A stretch of DNA of 64,000 nt from Allofournierella massiliensis (GTDB taxonomy: Bacteria > Bacillota > Clostridia > Oscillospirales > Ruminococcaceae): the NCBI RefSeq assembly GCF_004345265.1, contig NZ_SLUM01000009.1, positions 1-64,000 on the forward strand. Reading direction: 5' to 3'. Each line of letters opens with the position of its first letter. Position 1 is the stretch's first letter. The position numbers were made by a program, and so were the translations under genes. The notes under the pieces are model-generated. The model made no database searches. It was given only the letters and a program-made list of their open reading frames with translations, and was not told the origin of the DNA. Below are positions 1 to 8,292 of this stretch, piece after piece.

Positions 1-84
1 ATCACGATTAAGGTTCCGTTCAAGCTTCGATATTGTTCAATTTTCAAGGTCCTGTGCCGCTCTCCCTCGCGGGACAGCTTGTTT
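1..84 (-). other. Start of a probable rRNA operon leader (runs off the window)
   Basis: Read on the minus strand, the bases after the promoter at 85-113 contain ACCTTGAAAATTGAACAAT, which resembles the leader and spacer sequences of Firmicutes rRNA operons. No ORF is present. The 16S gene itself would lie beyond position 1, so the assignment is an inference from the promoters and this motif. Confidence 0.4.
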
Positions 85-113
85 ATTATATCTCGCAAAG
101 TCTTGTTTGTCAA
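85..113 (-). promoter_or_regulatory. Strong promoter P2, probably rRNA operon
   Basis: On the minus strand a perfect TTGACA (108-113) and a perfect TATAAT (85-90) are separated by 17 bp. A/T tracts just upstream (about 114-137) look like an UP element. Transcription runs leftward out of the window. Confidence 0.8.
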
Positions 114-175
114 GCACTTTTTTGAAATATTTTTTATCAGCTTTTCAGCGGCTTGCCGTTTTTGACGGCTCAGTT

Positions 176-204
176 ATAATACCACACCTGTTTTCAAAAT
201 GCAA
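176..204 (-). promoter_or_regulatory. Upstream tandem promoter P1, probably rRNA operon
   Basis: TTGCAT (199-204) and TATTAT (176-181) with a 17-bp spacer on the minus strand, about 90 bp upstream of P2. Tandem promoters are usual for rrn operons. Confidence 0.5.
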
Positions 205-214
205 GCGTTTTCGA

Positions 215-260
215 CAAAAAAATTCAAAAAAATTCAGGAAGCCATCCAAAGCCTCCTGAA
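215..260 (-). terminator. Terminator of the spoIIA operon
   Basis: A stem of TTCAGGAGGC (251-260) with GCTTCCTGAA (233-242), one G-U pair, is followed on the minus strand by T-rich sequence (215-232). It starts a few bases after the sigF stop codon. Confidence 0.75.
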
Positions 261-264
261 ACCT

Positions 265-939
265 TTATTCCTGCAGCAGTTGCCCCCGTAGATTCTGTAA
301 GATTTTCCGTTCTCTGCGGGAGATCTGCACCTGCGTGGTCCCCAGTACCTTTGCGGTCTCGCTCTGGGTCTTGCCGGAGAAAAAACGCAGAAAGATCAGC
401 TGTCGGTCCTGAGGCGGCAGAGTTGCCAGCACCTCCTGCAGGCTGATGCGATCCGCCAGCTCCTCTTCCGGGGATTCCACCGGGATGTCCACCTCCCGGC
501 CGCCTTCCTCCTCCGCCACCGGAGTAAGTGACAGTGCCGGCTGACTGGCTCGAATAGCCAGGGCCACCTGCTCCGGCTTTGCCTGCACCGCCTGGGCCAG
601 CTGGCTCACACTGGGCTCGCAGCCGTTCTGCTTGATCATTCGCTCCCGGGCAGCACTCACCCGCAGGCCCAGCTCCTTGAGGGAACGACTCACCTTAACG
701 GTGCCCCCGTCCCGGAAAAGCTTTTTGATCTCGCCCAGAATGACCGGCACCGCATAGGTGGAAAACTGCACCCCGCGTTCCTGATCAAATCCATCGTAGG
801 CTTTAATCAACCCCATACAGCCCGCGGAGTATAAATCGTCGTATTCCACGCCTCTGCCCCGGAACCGGCCGGCACAGGCATGGACCAGCCCCAGATTATT
901 TTCAATGAATTCCTCCCTTGGGCCAAGTGTTGTGGGCAT
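265..939 (-). CDS. sigF: RNA polymerase sporulation sigma factor SigF (SpoIIAC)
   Basis: Forespore-specific sigma factor that directs core RNA polymerase after asymmetric division. The 224-aa protein has a sigma-70 region 2 around residues 15-75 (with DDLYSAGCMGLIKAYDGFD), a region-3 segment, and a region 4 helix-turn-helix near residues 188-215 (KTQSETAKVLGTTQ). VKVSRSLKE is typical of SigF/SigG. It is the third gene of a spoIIAA-spoIIAB-sigF operon, which favours SigF over SigG. The ATG start has AAGGGGAAGGG upstream. By family knowledge it is held inactive by SpoIIAB until SpoIIAA is dephosphorylated. Confidence 0.93.
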   Translation of the reverse strand: MPTTLGPREEFIENNLGLVHACAGRFRGRGVEYDDLYSAGCMGLIKAYDGFDQERGVQFSTYAVPVILGEIKKLFRDGGTVKVSRSLKELGLRVSAARERMIKQNGCEPSVSQLAQAVQAKPEQVALAIRASQPALSLTPVAEEEGGREVDIPVESPEEELADRISLQEVLATLPPQDRQLIFLRFFSGKTQSETAKVLGTTQVQISRRERKILQNLRGQLLQE

Positions 940-979
940 TGTTCCCTTCCCCTTTCTATTATCTTATGTAAAAGGGGGA

Positions 980-1414
980 TCATTGTTTTGTGCTCAGCGC
1001 CTTGGTCATCACCACACGGGTGCCCTTGCCCGGGGTGCTGGTCACCCGCACCTTATCCATAAAGCTCTGCATCACCGCGAACCCCAGCCCGGCCCGTTCC
1101 TCCGGATTGCCGGTGGTGAACATGGGCTGCATCGCCTTTTCCACGTCGGGAATACCCACGCCCCGGTCGGTCACGGTGATCTTTACCCCGCCGCCTTCAT
1201 ACAGAGCCGCAGTCAGGTAGACCAGCCCCACCTGCTGGGGATAGGCATGGACGATACAGTTGGTCACCGCCTCGCTTACCGCGGTTTTCATATCCGCCAG
1301 TTCGGGCACGGTGGGGTCCGCCTGAGCCAGAAAGGCCGCCAGCGCCCCACGGGCAAACCCCTCGTTCACACTGCGGGAATAAAAGCTGATCTTCATCAGA
1401 TTATAGGCTTTCAT
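980..1414 (-). CDS. spoIIAB: Anti-sigma F factor / serine kinase SpoIIAB
   Basis: 144-aa GHKL-fold kinase that binds SigF and phosphorylates SpoIIAA. The N-box lies at residues 48-59 (EAVTNCIVHAYP), the G1 box at 83-90 (DRGVGIPD) and the G2 box at 106-115 (ERAGLGFAVM). The open frame continues upstream, but the ATG at 1414 is preceded by AAAGGAG and gives the normal family length, so it was chosen. It lies 16 bp after spoIIAA and 40 bp before sigF, in the classic order. Confidence 0.93.
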   Translation of the reverse strand: MKAYNLMKISFYSRSVNEGFARGALAAFLAQADPTVPELADMKTAVSEAVTNCIVHAYPQQVGLVYLTAALYEGGGVKITVTDRGVGIPDVEKAMQPMFTTGNPEERAGLGFAVMQSFMDKVRVTSTPGKGTRVVMTKALSTKQ

Positions 1415-1430
1415 GCTTGCCGCTCCTTTT

Positions 1431-1727
1431 CTATTGATATTCCACATGGGCCAGATCCAGCATCTTTTTGATGGATTCCGGCGCCTGCTGCACCACCAGC
1501 TGCCCTTCGGTGGCCTGCATTCGCCGGGCACGGCCCAAAATCAGCCCGATGCCGGAGGAGTCCATAAAGGTCACCCCGCCGAAATCCAGAATCAGCCGGG
1601 CGGGCATCCGGGCAGAAAGCTCCGCGTCAATCTGCTGGCGCAGCATCTGGGCGGAATGATGGTCGATCTCTCCGCTTAAATAAGCCGCCAGCAGATCATC
1701 CGCGCTGGTAAACATCACCTGTGCCAT
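1431..1727 (-). CDS. spoIIAA: Anti-sigma F factor antagonist SpoIIAA (STAS domain)
   Basis: 98-aa STAS protein. Dephosphorylated SpoIIAA binds SpoIIAB and frees SigF. The phosphoserine loop is visible as FMDSSGIG, with Ser57/Ser58; Ser58 matches the site known in Bacillus subtilis. The ATG at 1727 has AAGGAGAA at good spacing; a longer in-frame start would run through the folC terminator and was rejected. First gene of the spoIIA operon. Only about 30 bp separate its start from the upstream terminator, so its promoter is not obvious. Confidence 0.9.
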   Translation of the reverse strand: MAQVMFTSADDLLAAYLSGEIDHHSAQMLRQQIDAELSARMPARLILDFGGVTFMDSSGIGLILGRARRMQATEGQLVVQQAPESIKKMLDLAHVEYQ

Positions 1728-1760
1728 TTCCGTTCTCCTTTCACATCCTTTTTTCGGGGC

Positions 1761-1804
1761 AAAAAAAGACCCCGTATTCTTGGCACTTACCAATATACGG
1801 GGTC
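1761..1804 (-). terminator. Terminator between folC and spoIIA
   Basis: GACCCCGTAT (1768-1777) pairs with ATACGGGGTC (1795-1804), with a smaller TTGG/CCAA inner stem. On the minus strand it is followed by seven T residues (1761-1767), a textbook intrinsic terminator for folC. Confidence 0.85.
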
Positions 1805-1867
1805 TTGTGTGAATATTTTGCCGCAACCGGTCAGCTGCGGTGAATTTTTTAGTGTCGTCTCTCCTCT

Positions 1868-3145
1868 TCAGGAAAGCCGCTTCAGCAGCTCTAGCCGGGC
1901 CTGGGCCGCCAGATACAGCGAGCCGCACACCACTGCGCCATTCGGATGGGCCAGTGCCTGATCCAAGGCTTGATTCAGGTCTGCACAGGCGGTCACCTTC
2001 GCCTTGGGCGCTGCGGTTCGAGCCAGTTCCGCCAGCTCCTGCGCCTCCATCGCCCGGGGGCAGGGAGGCGTTACGGTGTAAATGGCATCAAAGCAAGAGG
2101 CCAGCGTCTCCAGAATCTGGGCAGCCGCCTTGTCTGCCAGAACGCCCAGCACCGCCGCCGGCTTCTTTTTGGTATGAGTGCGCAGCACACCCGCCAGAGC
2201 TTTTGCCCCCGCCGGGTTGTGGCAGCCATCCAGTATCACCAGCGGTTCCTTGCGCAGCACCTCAATGCGGGCCGGGAAGCGGGCGGTCTCCAGCCCTTTC
2301 AGAATGGCTTCGTCGGAAATTTCGTAGCCCTTGCGCCACAAGGCCAGGGCGATCTCCACCGCCATGGCCGCGTTGCAGCTCTGGTGAGCGCCCAGAAAGG
2401 GCAGCTCCACCTCGTAACCGCCATAAGAAAACGGGTTTGTCAGCGGCTCAGACTGTTCGGGCAGATTCAGATCCTCCGGCTGGGGCTGCACCAGCTCTGC
2501 CTTCTGGCGGATACACTCCGCCACGATAGCCTGCTGAGCCTCGGGGTCCTGCAACGGATAACAAACCACCGTGCAGCCGGGCTTGATGATGCCAGCCTTT
2601 TCCTTCGCAATGGCTTCCAGCGTATCGCCCAGCACCTCGGTGTGATCCAGATCGATGCGGGTAATGGCCGCCACCAGGGTATTGTCCACCCCATTGCTGG
2701 CGTCGTTTTTTCCGCCCACGCCGGTTTCCAGCACCGCCAGATCGCACTGCTCCTGATAGAACCACAGCAGTGCCGCCGCGGTAACCGCGGTGAACTGTAC
2801 CGGCTCCTCATCCAGCGTTTCAGCGGCAGCACGTACCTGACCTGCCACCTCTTCCAGCACATCCGCCGGGATCATCTCGCCGTTGATCTGCATCCGCTCC
2901 CGGAATTCCAGCACATAGGGCGAGATGGTCAGCCCGGTCTTATACCCGGCCTCCTTTAAAATATTGGCCGTCAGAGTGGACACCGTGCCCTTGCCGTTGG
3001 TGCCCGCCACATGTACAAAATCCAGATAATTCTGAGGGTCCCCCAGCTTTGCCAGCAGCTGGCGCATCCCCTCCACCCCGGGCTTGCCGTTGGTGCGGGG
3101 CAGACTTTGCAGCCACTCAGTATTCGATTTCGATGCTGGTGTCAT
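1868..3145 (-). CDS. folC: Folylpolyglutamate / dihydrofolate synthase FolC
   Basis: ATP-dependent Mur-ligase-family enzyme that adds glutamate to (dihydro)folate. The 425-aa protein has the nucleotide-binding loop HVAGTNGKGT at residues 45-54, the later GVGGKNDASN segment, and ILDGCHNPAG near the C-terminal domain, all typical of FolC. The start was set at the ATG preceded by AAGGAGG; it overlaps the end of the VanZ-like gene by 29 bp, so the two are probably co-translated. A longer frame into the VanZ gene exists but is just that gene read in another frame. Confidence 0.9.
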   Translation of the reverse strand: MTPASKSNTEWLQSLPRTNGKPGVEGMRQLLAKLGDPQNYLDFVHVAGTNGKGTVSTLTANILKEAGYKTGLTISPYVLEFRERMQINGEMIPADVLEEVAGQVRAAAETLDEEPVQFTAVTAAALLWFYQEQCDLAVLETGVGGKNDASNGVDNTLVAAITRIDLDHTEVLGDTLEAIAKEKAGIIKPGCTVVCYPLQDPEAQQAIVAECIRQKAELVQPQPEDLNLPEQSEPLTNPFSYGGYEVELPFLGAHQSCNAAMAVEIALALWRKGYEISDEAILKGLETARFPARIEVLRKEPLVILDGCHNPAGAKALAGVLRTHTKKKPAAVLGVLADKAAAQILETLASCFDAIYTVTPPCPRAMEAQELAELARTAAPKAKVTACADLNQALDQALAHPNGAVVCGSLYLAAQARLELLKRLS

Positions 3146-3875
3146 AGCTTTCCTCTTCCTCCTTCTGCTGTTGGGGAACCGGCTCCCATTGGGGCTGCGG
3201 CTCCGGGGCCCGCCGGGTGGTCTTTCGGGCGGATCGTACAGGAGGCTCATACTGTGACCGGGGCTCTTCCTGCCACTCTTCTTCCTCCTCGTCCTCCCAT
3301 TCCTCCTGAGGCTGAGGCGCGGGGCGGGCCGCCGGGCGCTTTTTTGCCGGGCGCGGCTGAGGCTCCGGTTCCACAAATTCCCGATCATCATGCCGATGTA
3401 CAAACAGAATCACGCACATGCGGAAGAACATCAGGATTACCAGCGCCACAAACAGACCCACCAGAAAACCGGCAAAGTCGATCCATACGTCCTTCACACT
3501 GGAACCGCGACCATCCACAAAGATCTGAATAGTCTCGTCGGTCACTGCAGTGCCCAGCCCCAGGAACAGCGGCCAGCTTATATGCTTGATAAAATGCCGG
3601 GTATACACCCGCAGGCAGAGCATGAACCAGAAGCCCATCATCATAAATTCGGTAAAATGGGCCATCTTGCGGATCACATGCAGGCTGAAGGGGCCAAGGC
3701 CCACGGTGCCGGCCACCTCGTTGACCACCTGCTGTACCTGCTCGCTGCGCAGGCTGGACTGCTCTGCAATCTGCAGAGAGTTTTGAAAAATGAACACCAC
3801 ACTGTAAATCAGACAGGCAGTGAAGAGGATTCGAAAAAAGATTGTGAACGGGCTCGTTCGTTTCTTCTGATACAA
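3117..3875 (-). CDS. VanZ-like membrane protein with an acidic/arginine-rich cytoplasmic tail
   Basis: 252-aa protein with four predicted membrane helices in the first 160 residues, carrying the VanZ-family pattern HFTEFMMMGF and an AVTDETIQ motif. VanZ proteins are linked to teicoplanin resistance in vancomycin clusters, but stand-alone members have no settled role. The last ~85 residues are a low-complexity tail with runs of Glu interspersed with Arg/Pro, not part of the VanZ domain. A TTG start with AGGAGG nine bases upstream fits best; no good ATG is placed near a ribosome binding site. It overlaps folC. Confidence 0.75.
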   Translation of the reverse strand: MYQKKRTSPFTIFFRILFTACLIYSVVFIFQNSLQIAEQSSLRSEQVQQVVNEVAGTVGLGPFSLHVIRKMAHFTEFMMMGFWFMLCLRVYTRHFIKHISWPLFLGLGTAVTDETIQIFVDGRGSSVKDVWIDFAGFLVGLFVALVILMFFRMCVILFVHRHDDREFVEPEPQPRPAKKRPAARPAPQPQEEWEDEEEEEWQEEPRSQYEPPVRSARKTTRRAPEPQPQWEPVPQQQKEEEESYDTSIEIEY

Positions 3876-3934
3876 AAATCCATCCCTCCTAAATGATTGT
3901 TGAACACACAACACTTTCCCTTGTGTCTTTCGCC

Positions 3935-3943
3935 ATTATAGCA
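3935..3943 (-). promoter_or_regulatory. Extended -10 promoter for the VanZ-like gene and folC
   Basis: On the minus strand TGC precedes a perfect TATAAT (3935-3940), forming an extended -10 about 60 bp upstream of the start. No well-spaced -35 is seen. Confidence 0.45.
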
Positions 3944-3985
3944 CATCTGTCAAACCCCGGGTGCTCCGGGATTCTGCCTGATATA

Positions 3986-4026
3986 CGAAAAAGGAGCCCG
4001 GTTTTCTGCAAACCGGACTCCTTTTT
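3986..4026 (-). terminator. Terminator of valS
   Basis: AAGGAGCCCGGTTT pairs with AAACCGGACTCCTT with a short loop; T residues flank it on both sides, so it can act in both directions. It lies just after the valS stop. Confidence 0.8.
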
Positions 4027-4057
4027 CATGAATTTTTTACAAAATCACAACAGTCGC

Positions 4058-6685
4058 TCAACCCAGAGCCGCGATGGACTCCTCCACGCGAGCCAGCTTT
4101 TCCTGGGCACGGGCCAGCTTCTGGCGGATCTCCTCCACCACATTGGCGGGGGCCTTGTTCACAAAGCCCTCGTTGCTCAGCTGGCGGCTGAACATGCCGA
4201 TCTCCTTCTCAGCGCCGGCCTTTTCCTTGTTCAGGCGGGCCAGTTCCTTCTCCCGGTCAATCAGCTCCATCATGGGGATGAAGCCGCGGGCCGCATGGGT
4301 GATGACCTGCACCATGCCGGCGGTGTCGCCGGTGTACTTCTCGGTGAGGATCACGTCGGTGGCGAAGGCAAACTTGGCCAGATAATCGCCGCCGCGGCGG
4401 AAGGCCTCGGTCTCGCTGGTCTCGATGATCATGCTGCTGCGCTTGGCAGGATGCACGTTCATCTCGGCGCGGATGGTACGAACCGCCTTGATGTAATCCA
4501 TCAGCTTCTCGAAGTCCGCTTCCTCAGCAGCGTAGTTCAGCTCCTCGGTGAATACCGGCCACTGCTCGGTCATGATGGTCTCGGAAGTGCCGGGCAGAGC
4601 ACGGTAGATCTCCTCGGTGATGAAGGGCATGAAGGGATGCAGCAGCTTCAGCGCCTGGGTCAGCACATACACCAGTACCTTGCGGGCGTTGTCGGCCTCC
4701 TCGGGATCGGTGGAGTTCAGGCGAACCTTGGCGATCTCGATGTACCAGTCGCAGTAAACCTCCCAGATGAAGTCCTGCACCTTCTGGGCAGCCAGACCCA
4801 GCTCGAACTTGTCCAGATTGTCGGTGACGGTGCGGGCCAGATTGTTCAGGGTGGACAGAATCCACTTGTCGCTCAGATCCAGCTTGTCCGCAGCGGGCAG
4901 ACCGGCCTGAAAGTCCTCGGGCAGGTTCATCATCACGAAGCGGGTGGCGTTCCACAGCTTGTTGGCGAAGTTCCGGCTGGCCTTGATCTTCTCGTCGGAG
5001 AAGCGCATGTCGTTGCCGGGGGTGGAGCCCAGAACCAGAGTCAGGCGCAGGGCATCGGCGCCGTACTGGGCGATGATCTCCAGCGGGTCGATGCCGTTGC
5101 CCAGGCTCTTGGACATCTTGCGGCCCTGGGCGTCACGCACCAGACCGTGGATCAGCACGGTGTCGAAGGGCACCTTGCCGGTGTATTCCAGACCGGAGAA
5201 GATCATGCGGCTCACCCAGAAGGTGATGATGTCGTAGCCGGTGACCAGCGTGTTGGTGGGATAGAAGTAGTCCAGATCCTCGGTCTTGTCCGGCCAGCCC
5301 AGGGTGCTGAAGGGCCACAGAGCGCTGGAGAACCAGGTGTCCAGGGTATCCTCATCCTGACGCAGCGCGCCGCCGCACTTGGGGCAGGTGGTCATGGGCT
5401 CGTCGCTCACATGCACTTCGCCGCAGGCGTCGCAGTAGTAGGCGGGAATCCGATGGCCCCACCACAGCTGACGGCTGATGCACCAGTCACGGGTGTTTTC
5501 CATCCAGTGGTAGTACTGCTTGTCGAACCGCTCGGGCACAAACTTGATGCGGCCATCCCGCACCGCGTCGATGGCCGGGCCGGCCAGAGGAACCATGCGC
5601 ACGAACCACTGCTTGGAAACCATGGGTTCGATGGTAGTGCCGCAACGGTAGCAGGTACCTACGTTATGGGCGTGGGGCTCGATCTTCTCCAGATAGCCGC
5701 CCGCCTCCAGATCGGCCACGATGGCCTTGCGTGCCTCGTAGCGATCCATACCGGCGTACTTGCCGCAGTCGGCGGTCATGTGGGCGGTTTCGTCCAGAAC
5801 CTTCACAATGGGCAGGTTGTGGCGCTGGCCCACCTCGAAGTCGTTGGGGTCATGGGCAGGAGTGATCTTCACAACGCCGGTACCGAACTCCATGTCCACA
5901 TAGGTGTCGGTGACGATGGGGATTTCCTTGTTCAGCAGGGGCAGCAGCACCTTCTTGCCATGCAGGTGCTTGTAACGCTCGTCATCCGGATGGACGGCCA
6001 CGGCGGTATCGCCCAGCATGGTCTCAGGGCGGGTGGTAGCCAGAACCAGGAATTCGTCGGTGCCCACGATGGGGTACTTCAGGTGCCAGAAGCTGCCCTC
6101 CTGATCCTCATATTCCACCTCGGCATCGGAGATGCTGGTCTTGCAGTGGGGGCACCAGTTGATGATGCGCTCGCCGCGATAGATCAGGTCCTTGTCGTAC
6201 AGATACTTAAAGACCTTCAGCACCGCCTTGCTGCAGCCCTCGTCCATGGTGAAGCGCTCGCGGTCCCAGTCGCAGGAGCAGCCCAGCTTTTTCAGCTGGC
6301 TCACGATGCGGTCGCCGTACTGGTTCTTCCAGGCCCAGGCGCGCTCCAGAAAACCGTCGCGGCCCAGCATTTCCTTGGTCAGGCCCTCTTCCTTCATCTT
6401 GGCCACAACCTTGGCCTCGGTGGCGATGGAGGCGTGGTCGGTGCCGGGCACCCACAGGGCGGCGTAGCCCTGCATGCGCTTGTAGCGGATCAGGATATCC
6501 TGCCAGGTTTCGTCCATGGCATGGCCCATGTGCAGCTGACCGGTTACGTTCGGCGGCGGCATCACGATGGTGTAGGGCTTTTTGTTCTTATCCGCCTTGG
6601 TGTGGAAGTAGCCGCCATTCAGCCAGAAGGCATAGATGTCGTCTTCCACACGGGCGGGATCATACAATTTTTCCAGTTCTTTCAT
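4058..6685 (-). CDS. valS: Valyl-tRNA synthetase
   Basis: Class I aminoacyl-tRNA synthetase charging tRNA-Val; 875 aa, full length. The HIGH signature is HMGH at residues 52-55 and the KMSKS signature lies near 522-526 (GRKMSKSLGNG). An internal zinc-ribbon segment (CDACG ... CPKCGG) sits in the middle region. The C-terminal ~60 residues are the coiled-coil arm typical of ValS, which separates it from IleS and LeuS. The ATG is preceded by CAGGAGGG. Expression is expected to be controlled by the T-box leader just upstream. Confidence 0.97.
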   Translation of the reverse strand: MKELEKLYDPARVEDDIYAFWLNGGYFHTKADKNKKPYTIVMPPPNVTGQLHMGHAMDETWQDILIRYKRMQGYAALWVPGTDHASIATEAKVVAKMKEEGLTKEMLGRDGFLERAWAWKNQYGDRIVSQLKKLGCSCDWDRERFTMDEGCSKAVLKVFKYLYDKDLIYRGERIINWCPHCKTSISDAEVEYEDQEGSFWHLKYPIVGTDEFLVLATTRPETMLGDTAVAVHPDDERYKHLHGKKVLLPLLNKEIPIVTDTYVDMEFGTGVVKITPAHDPNDFEVGQRHNLPIVKVLDETAHMTADCGKYAGMDRYEARKAIVADLEAGGYLEKIEPHAHNVGTCYRCGTTIEPMVSKQWFVRMVPLAGPAIDAVRDGRIKFVPERFDKQYYHWMENTRDWCISRQLWWGHRIPAYYCDACGEVHVSDEPMTTCPKCGGALRQDEDTLDTWFSSALWPFSTLGWPDKTEDLDYFYPTNTLVTGYDIITFWVSRMIFSGLEYTGKVPFDTVLIHGLVRDAQGRKMSKSLGNGIDPLEIIAQYGADALRLTLVLGSTPGNDMRFSDEKIKASRNFANKLWNATRFVMMNLPEDFQAGLPAADKLDLSDKWILSTLNNLARTVTDNLDKFELGLAAQKVQDFIWEVYCDWYIEIAKVRLNSTDPEEADNARKVLVYVLTQALKLLHPFMPFITEEIYRALPGTSETIMTEQWPVFTEELNYAAEEADFEKLMDYIKAVRTIRAEMNVHPAKRSSMIIETSETEAFRRGGDYLAKFAFATDVILTEKYTGDTAGMVQVITHAARGFIPMMELIDREKELARLNKEKAGAEKEIGMFSRQLSNEGFVNKAPANVVEEIRQKLARAQEKLARVEESIAALG

Positions 6686-6719
6686 TGTATTCCCTCCTGT
6701 TTGGTTTCTGCCGGGGCAA

Positions 6720-6983
6720 ACAAAAAGGCCGCCCCAGGCGTGTGTTCACACTTGGGACGGCCTGTACAAAACAATACAATACCGCGGTACCACCCAAATT
6801 GCCGCCGGAAACCGGCAGCCACTCGGAGCCCTTAACGCGGGCGACACGGGCAGAGGCTACTGAAGGTTCACCCCGCCTGCTCAAAAGCGACAGCACCCGG
6901 CGCGTTCTGCCGGGCTTTCACCTGCCCCCGGCTCTCTTTTCCAAAACGCATTGCCGCGCGCCCTCTTTTTCAGCGCATTTGTA
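6720..6983 (-). promoter_or_regulatory. T-box riboswitch leader of valS
   Basis: The minus strand carries the invariant T-box antiterminator sequence TGGGTGGTACCGCG (6783-6796), followed by a strong terminator hairpin (6726-6762) with a T run at 6722-6726. Upstream is a structured Stem I region with AGAGAG and GGTGAA, and a GCGTTAAGGGC ... GAGTGG segment typical of Stem III. T-boxes sense uncharged tRNA, here presumably tRNA-Val. The specifier codon could not be placed with certainty; a GTC lies in the 3' side of Stem I. Confidence 0.93.
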
Positions 6984-6989
6984 ATAATG

Positions 6990-7018
6990 ATTATAGCAAC
7001 ATCCGGCCGCCGCGTCAA
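6990..7018 (-). promoter_or_regulatory. Promoter of the valS T-box transcript
   Basis: TTGACG (7013-7018) and TATAAT (6990-6995) are separated by 17 bp on the minus strand, placing the start about 300 bp upstream of valS. Confidence 0.8.
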
Positions 7019-7052
7019 TCACCGGCGGCGCAAAAGCCTTGCAGTGCTGCCT

Positions 7053-8129
7053 TTAGCCCAGAGAGATGCCCATGCGGCGGGCAACCTCCAGCATGCCGTG
7101 GCCGTCCGGAACCAGGCGGCTCTTGCCGGCAATCTCGTCCAGCGGGTTCTCGGTGACGTGGATGTTGCGCATGGCCACAGTCACGCCGTACTTCTCGTGC
7201 TCCACCAATTTTGCGGCATAGGTGCCGAACTGAGTGGCCAGCACACGGTCATACGCCGAGGGAGAACCGCCCCGCTGCATGTGGCCAGGCACGCAGACGC
7301 GGGTCTCAAAGCCGGTCATCTTCTCGATCTGGGCCGCGATGCGGTTGGTGGCGGTGGTGTAGCCCTGCTCCTTGCGGCGGGCGGCACGCTCCTTCTTCTT
7401 CATGCGGGCTTCCTCGTTGTCGAAGGCGCCCTCGGCCACCGCCAGAATGGAGAAGGTCTTGCCCTGAGAAGCACGGCGCTCCACGGCGGCGCATACATTA
7501 TCAATGTTATAGGGCATTTCGGGGATCAGAATGATGTCCGCACCGCCGGCCACGCCCGCGTACAGGGTCAGCCAGCCGGCCTTGTTGCCCATCAGCTCCA
7601 CCACCATGCAGCGGCGATGGCTGGAAGCGGTGGTGTGGATGCGGTCGATCACCTCGGTGGCGATGTCCACGGCGGTGTGGAAACCGAAGGTCACGTCGGT
7701 GCCGTAGATGTCGTTGTCGATGGTCTTGGGCAGACCGATCACGTTCAGGCCTTCCTGGGCCAGCAGGTTGGCGGTCTTGTGGGTGCCGTTGCCGCCCAGG
7801 CACAGCAGGCAGTCCAGCTTCATTTCCTCGTAGTTTTTCTTCATGGCGGCCACCTTGTCCACCTGATCCTCCCCGATGACACGCATCAGCTTGAAGGGGG
7901 TGCGTTTGGTGCCCAGAATGGTGCCGCCCATGGTCAGAATGCCGGAAAACTCCTCCGGCTCCATCTCCCGCCACTGACCGTTGATCAGACCGGAGTAGCC
8001 GTTGGTGATGCCAACGATCTGCACATCATCGCCCATGCGCTGATACAGCGCCTTTGCCACGCCGCGAATGGTGGCGTTCAGGCCGGGGCAGTCGCCGCCG
8101 GAAGTAAGAATACCGATCCGTTTTTTCAT
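7053..8129 (-). CDS. pfkA: 6-phosphofructokinase
   Basis: Phosphorylates fructose 6-phosphate in glycolysis. The 358-aa protein has the phosphate-binding GGDCPGLNA at residues 11-19, GGNGT at 112-116, the catalytic PKTIDND at 134-140, and MGNKAGW. Phosphoryl-donor determinants are mixed: a Gly follows GGN (the ATP-type position 104 of E. coli), while Lys135 in PKTID is the residue usually found in PPi-dependent enzymes, and the normal Asp of GGDG is Asn. Such Gly/Lys enzymes are known and some use ATP, so the donor is not settled by sequence. AGGGAGGAATT precedes the ATG. Confidence 0.92.
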   Translation of the reverse strand: MKKRIGILTSGGDCPGLNATIRGVAKALYQRMGDDVQIVGITNGYSGLINGQWREMEPEEFSGILTMGGTILGTKRTPFKLMRVIGEDQVDKVAAMKKNYEEMKLDCLLCLGGNGTHKTANLLAQEGLNVIGLPKTIDNDIYGTDVTFGFHTAVDIATEVIDRIHTTASSHRRCMVVELMGNKAGWLTLYAGVAGGADIILIPEMPYNIDNVCAAVERRASQGKTFSILAVAEGAFDNEEARMKKKERAARRKEQGYTTATNRIAAQIEKMTGFETRVCVPGHMQRGGSPSAYDRVLATQFGTYAAKLVEHEKYGVTVAMRNIHVTENPLDEIAGKSRLVPDGHGMLEVARRMGISLG

Positions 8130-8217
8130 TGTTCCAATTCCTCCCTCACAGCCCGGCCGATCCGCCGGGAGAGCGGCTTTGGGCTGCCGCCGAAAACCGC
8201 ATACATTTTCTTTTTTT

Positions 8218-8247
8218 AGAGTATCGCCCTTTTTGGTGGTTTGTCAA
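8218..8247 (-). promoter_or_regulatory. Promoter of pfkA
   Basis: Perfect TTGACA (8242-8247) and TACTCT (8218-8223), spacer 18 bp, about 85 bp upstream of the pfkA start. Confidence 0.6.
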
Positions 8248-8292
8248 TCTTTTTTGCCGAAAAAGGACTGTAAAAAAATTGAAAAAAAGTAG

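Noticed and set aside
265-939. SigG as an alternative identity of the sigma factor
   Set aside because: The protein follows spoIIAA and spoIIAB directly and lacks the SigG-type N-terminus.
3893-6835. A 980-codon open frame on the plus strand
   Set aside because: It lies opposite valS and the T-box, is rich in Gly/His/Leu/Val as expected for the reverse complement of a GC-rich gene, and has no ribosome binding site.
6951-8219. Long plus-strand open frame opposite pfkA
   Set aside because: Mirror of the pfkA codon pattern, no domain and no initiation signal.
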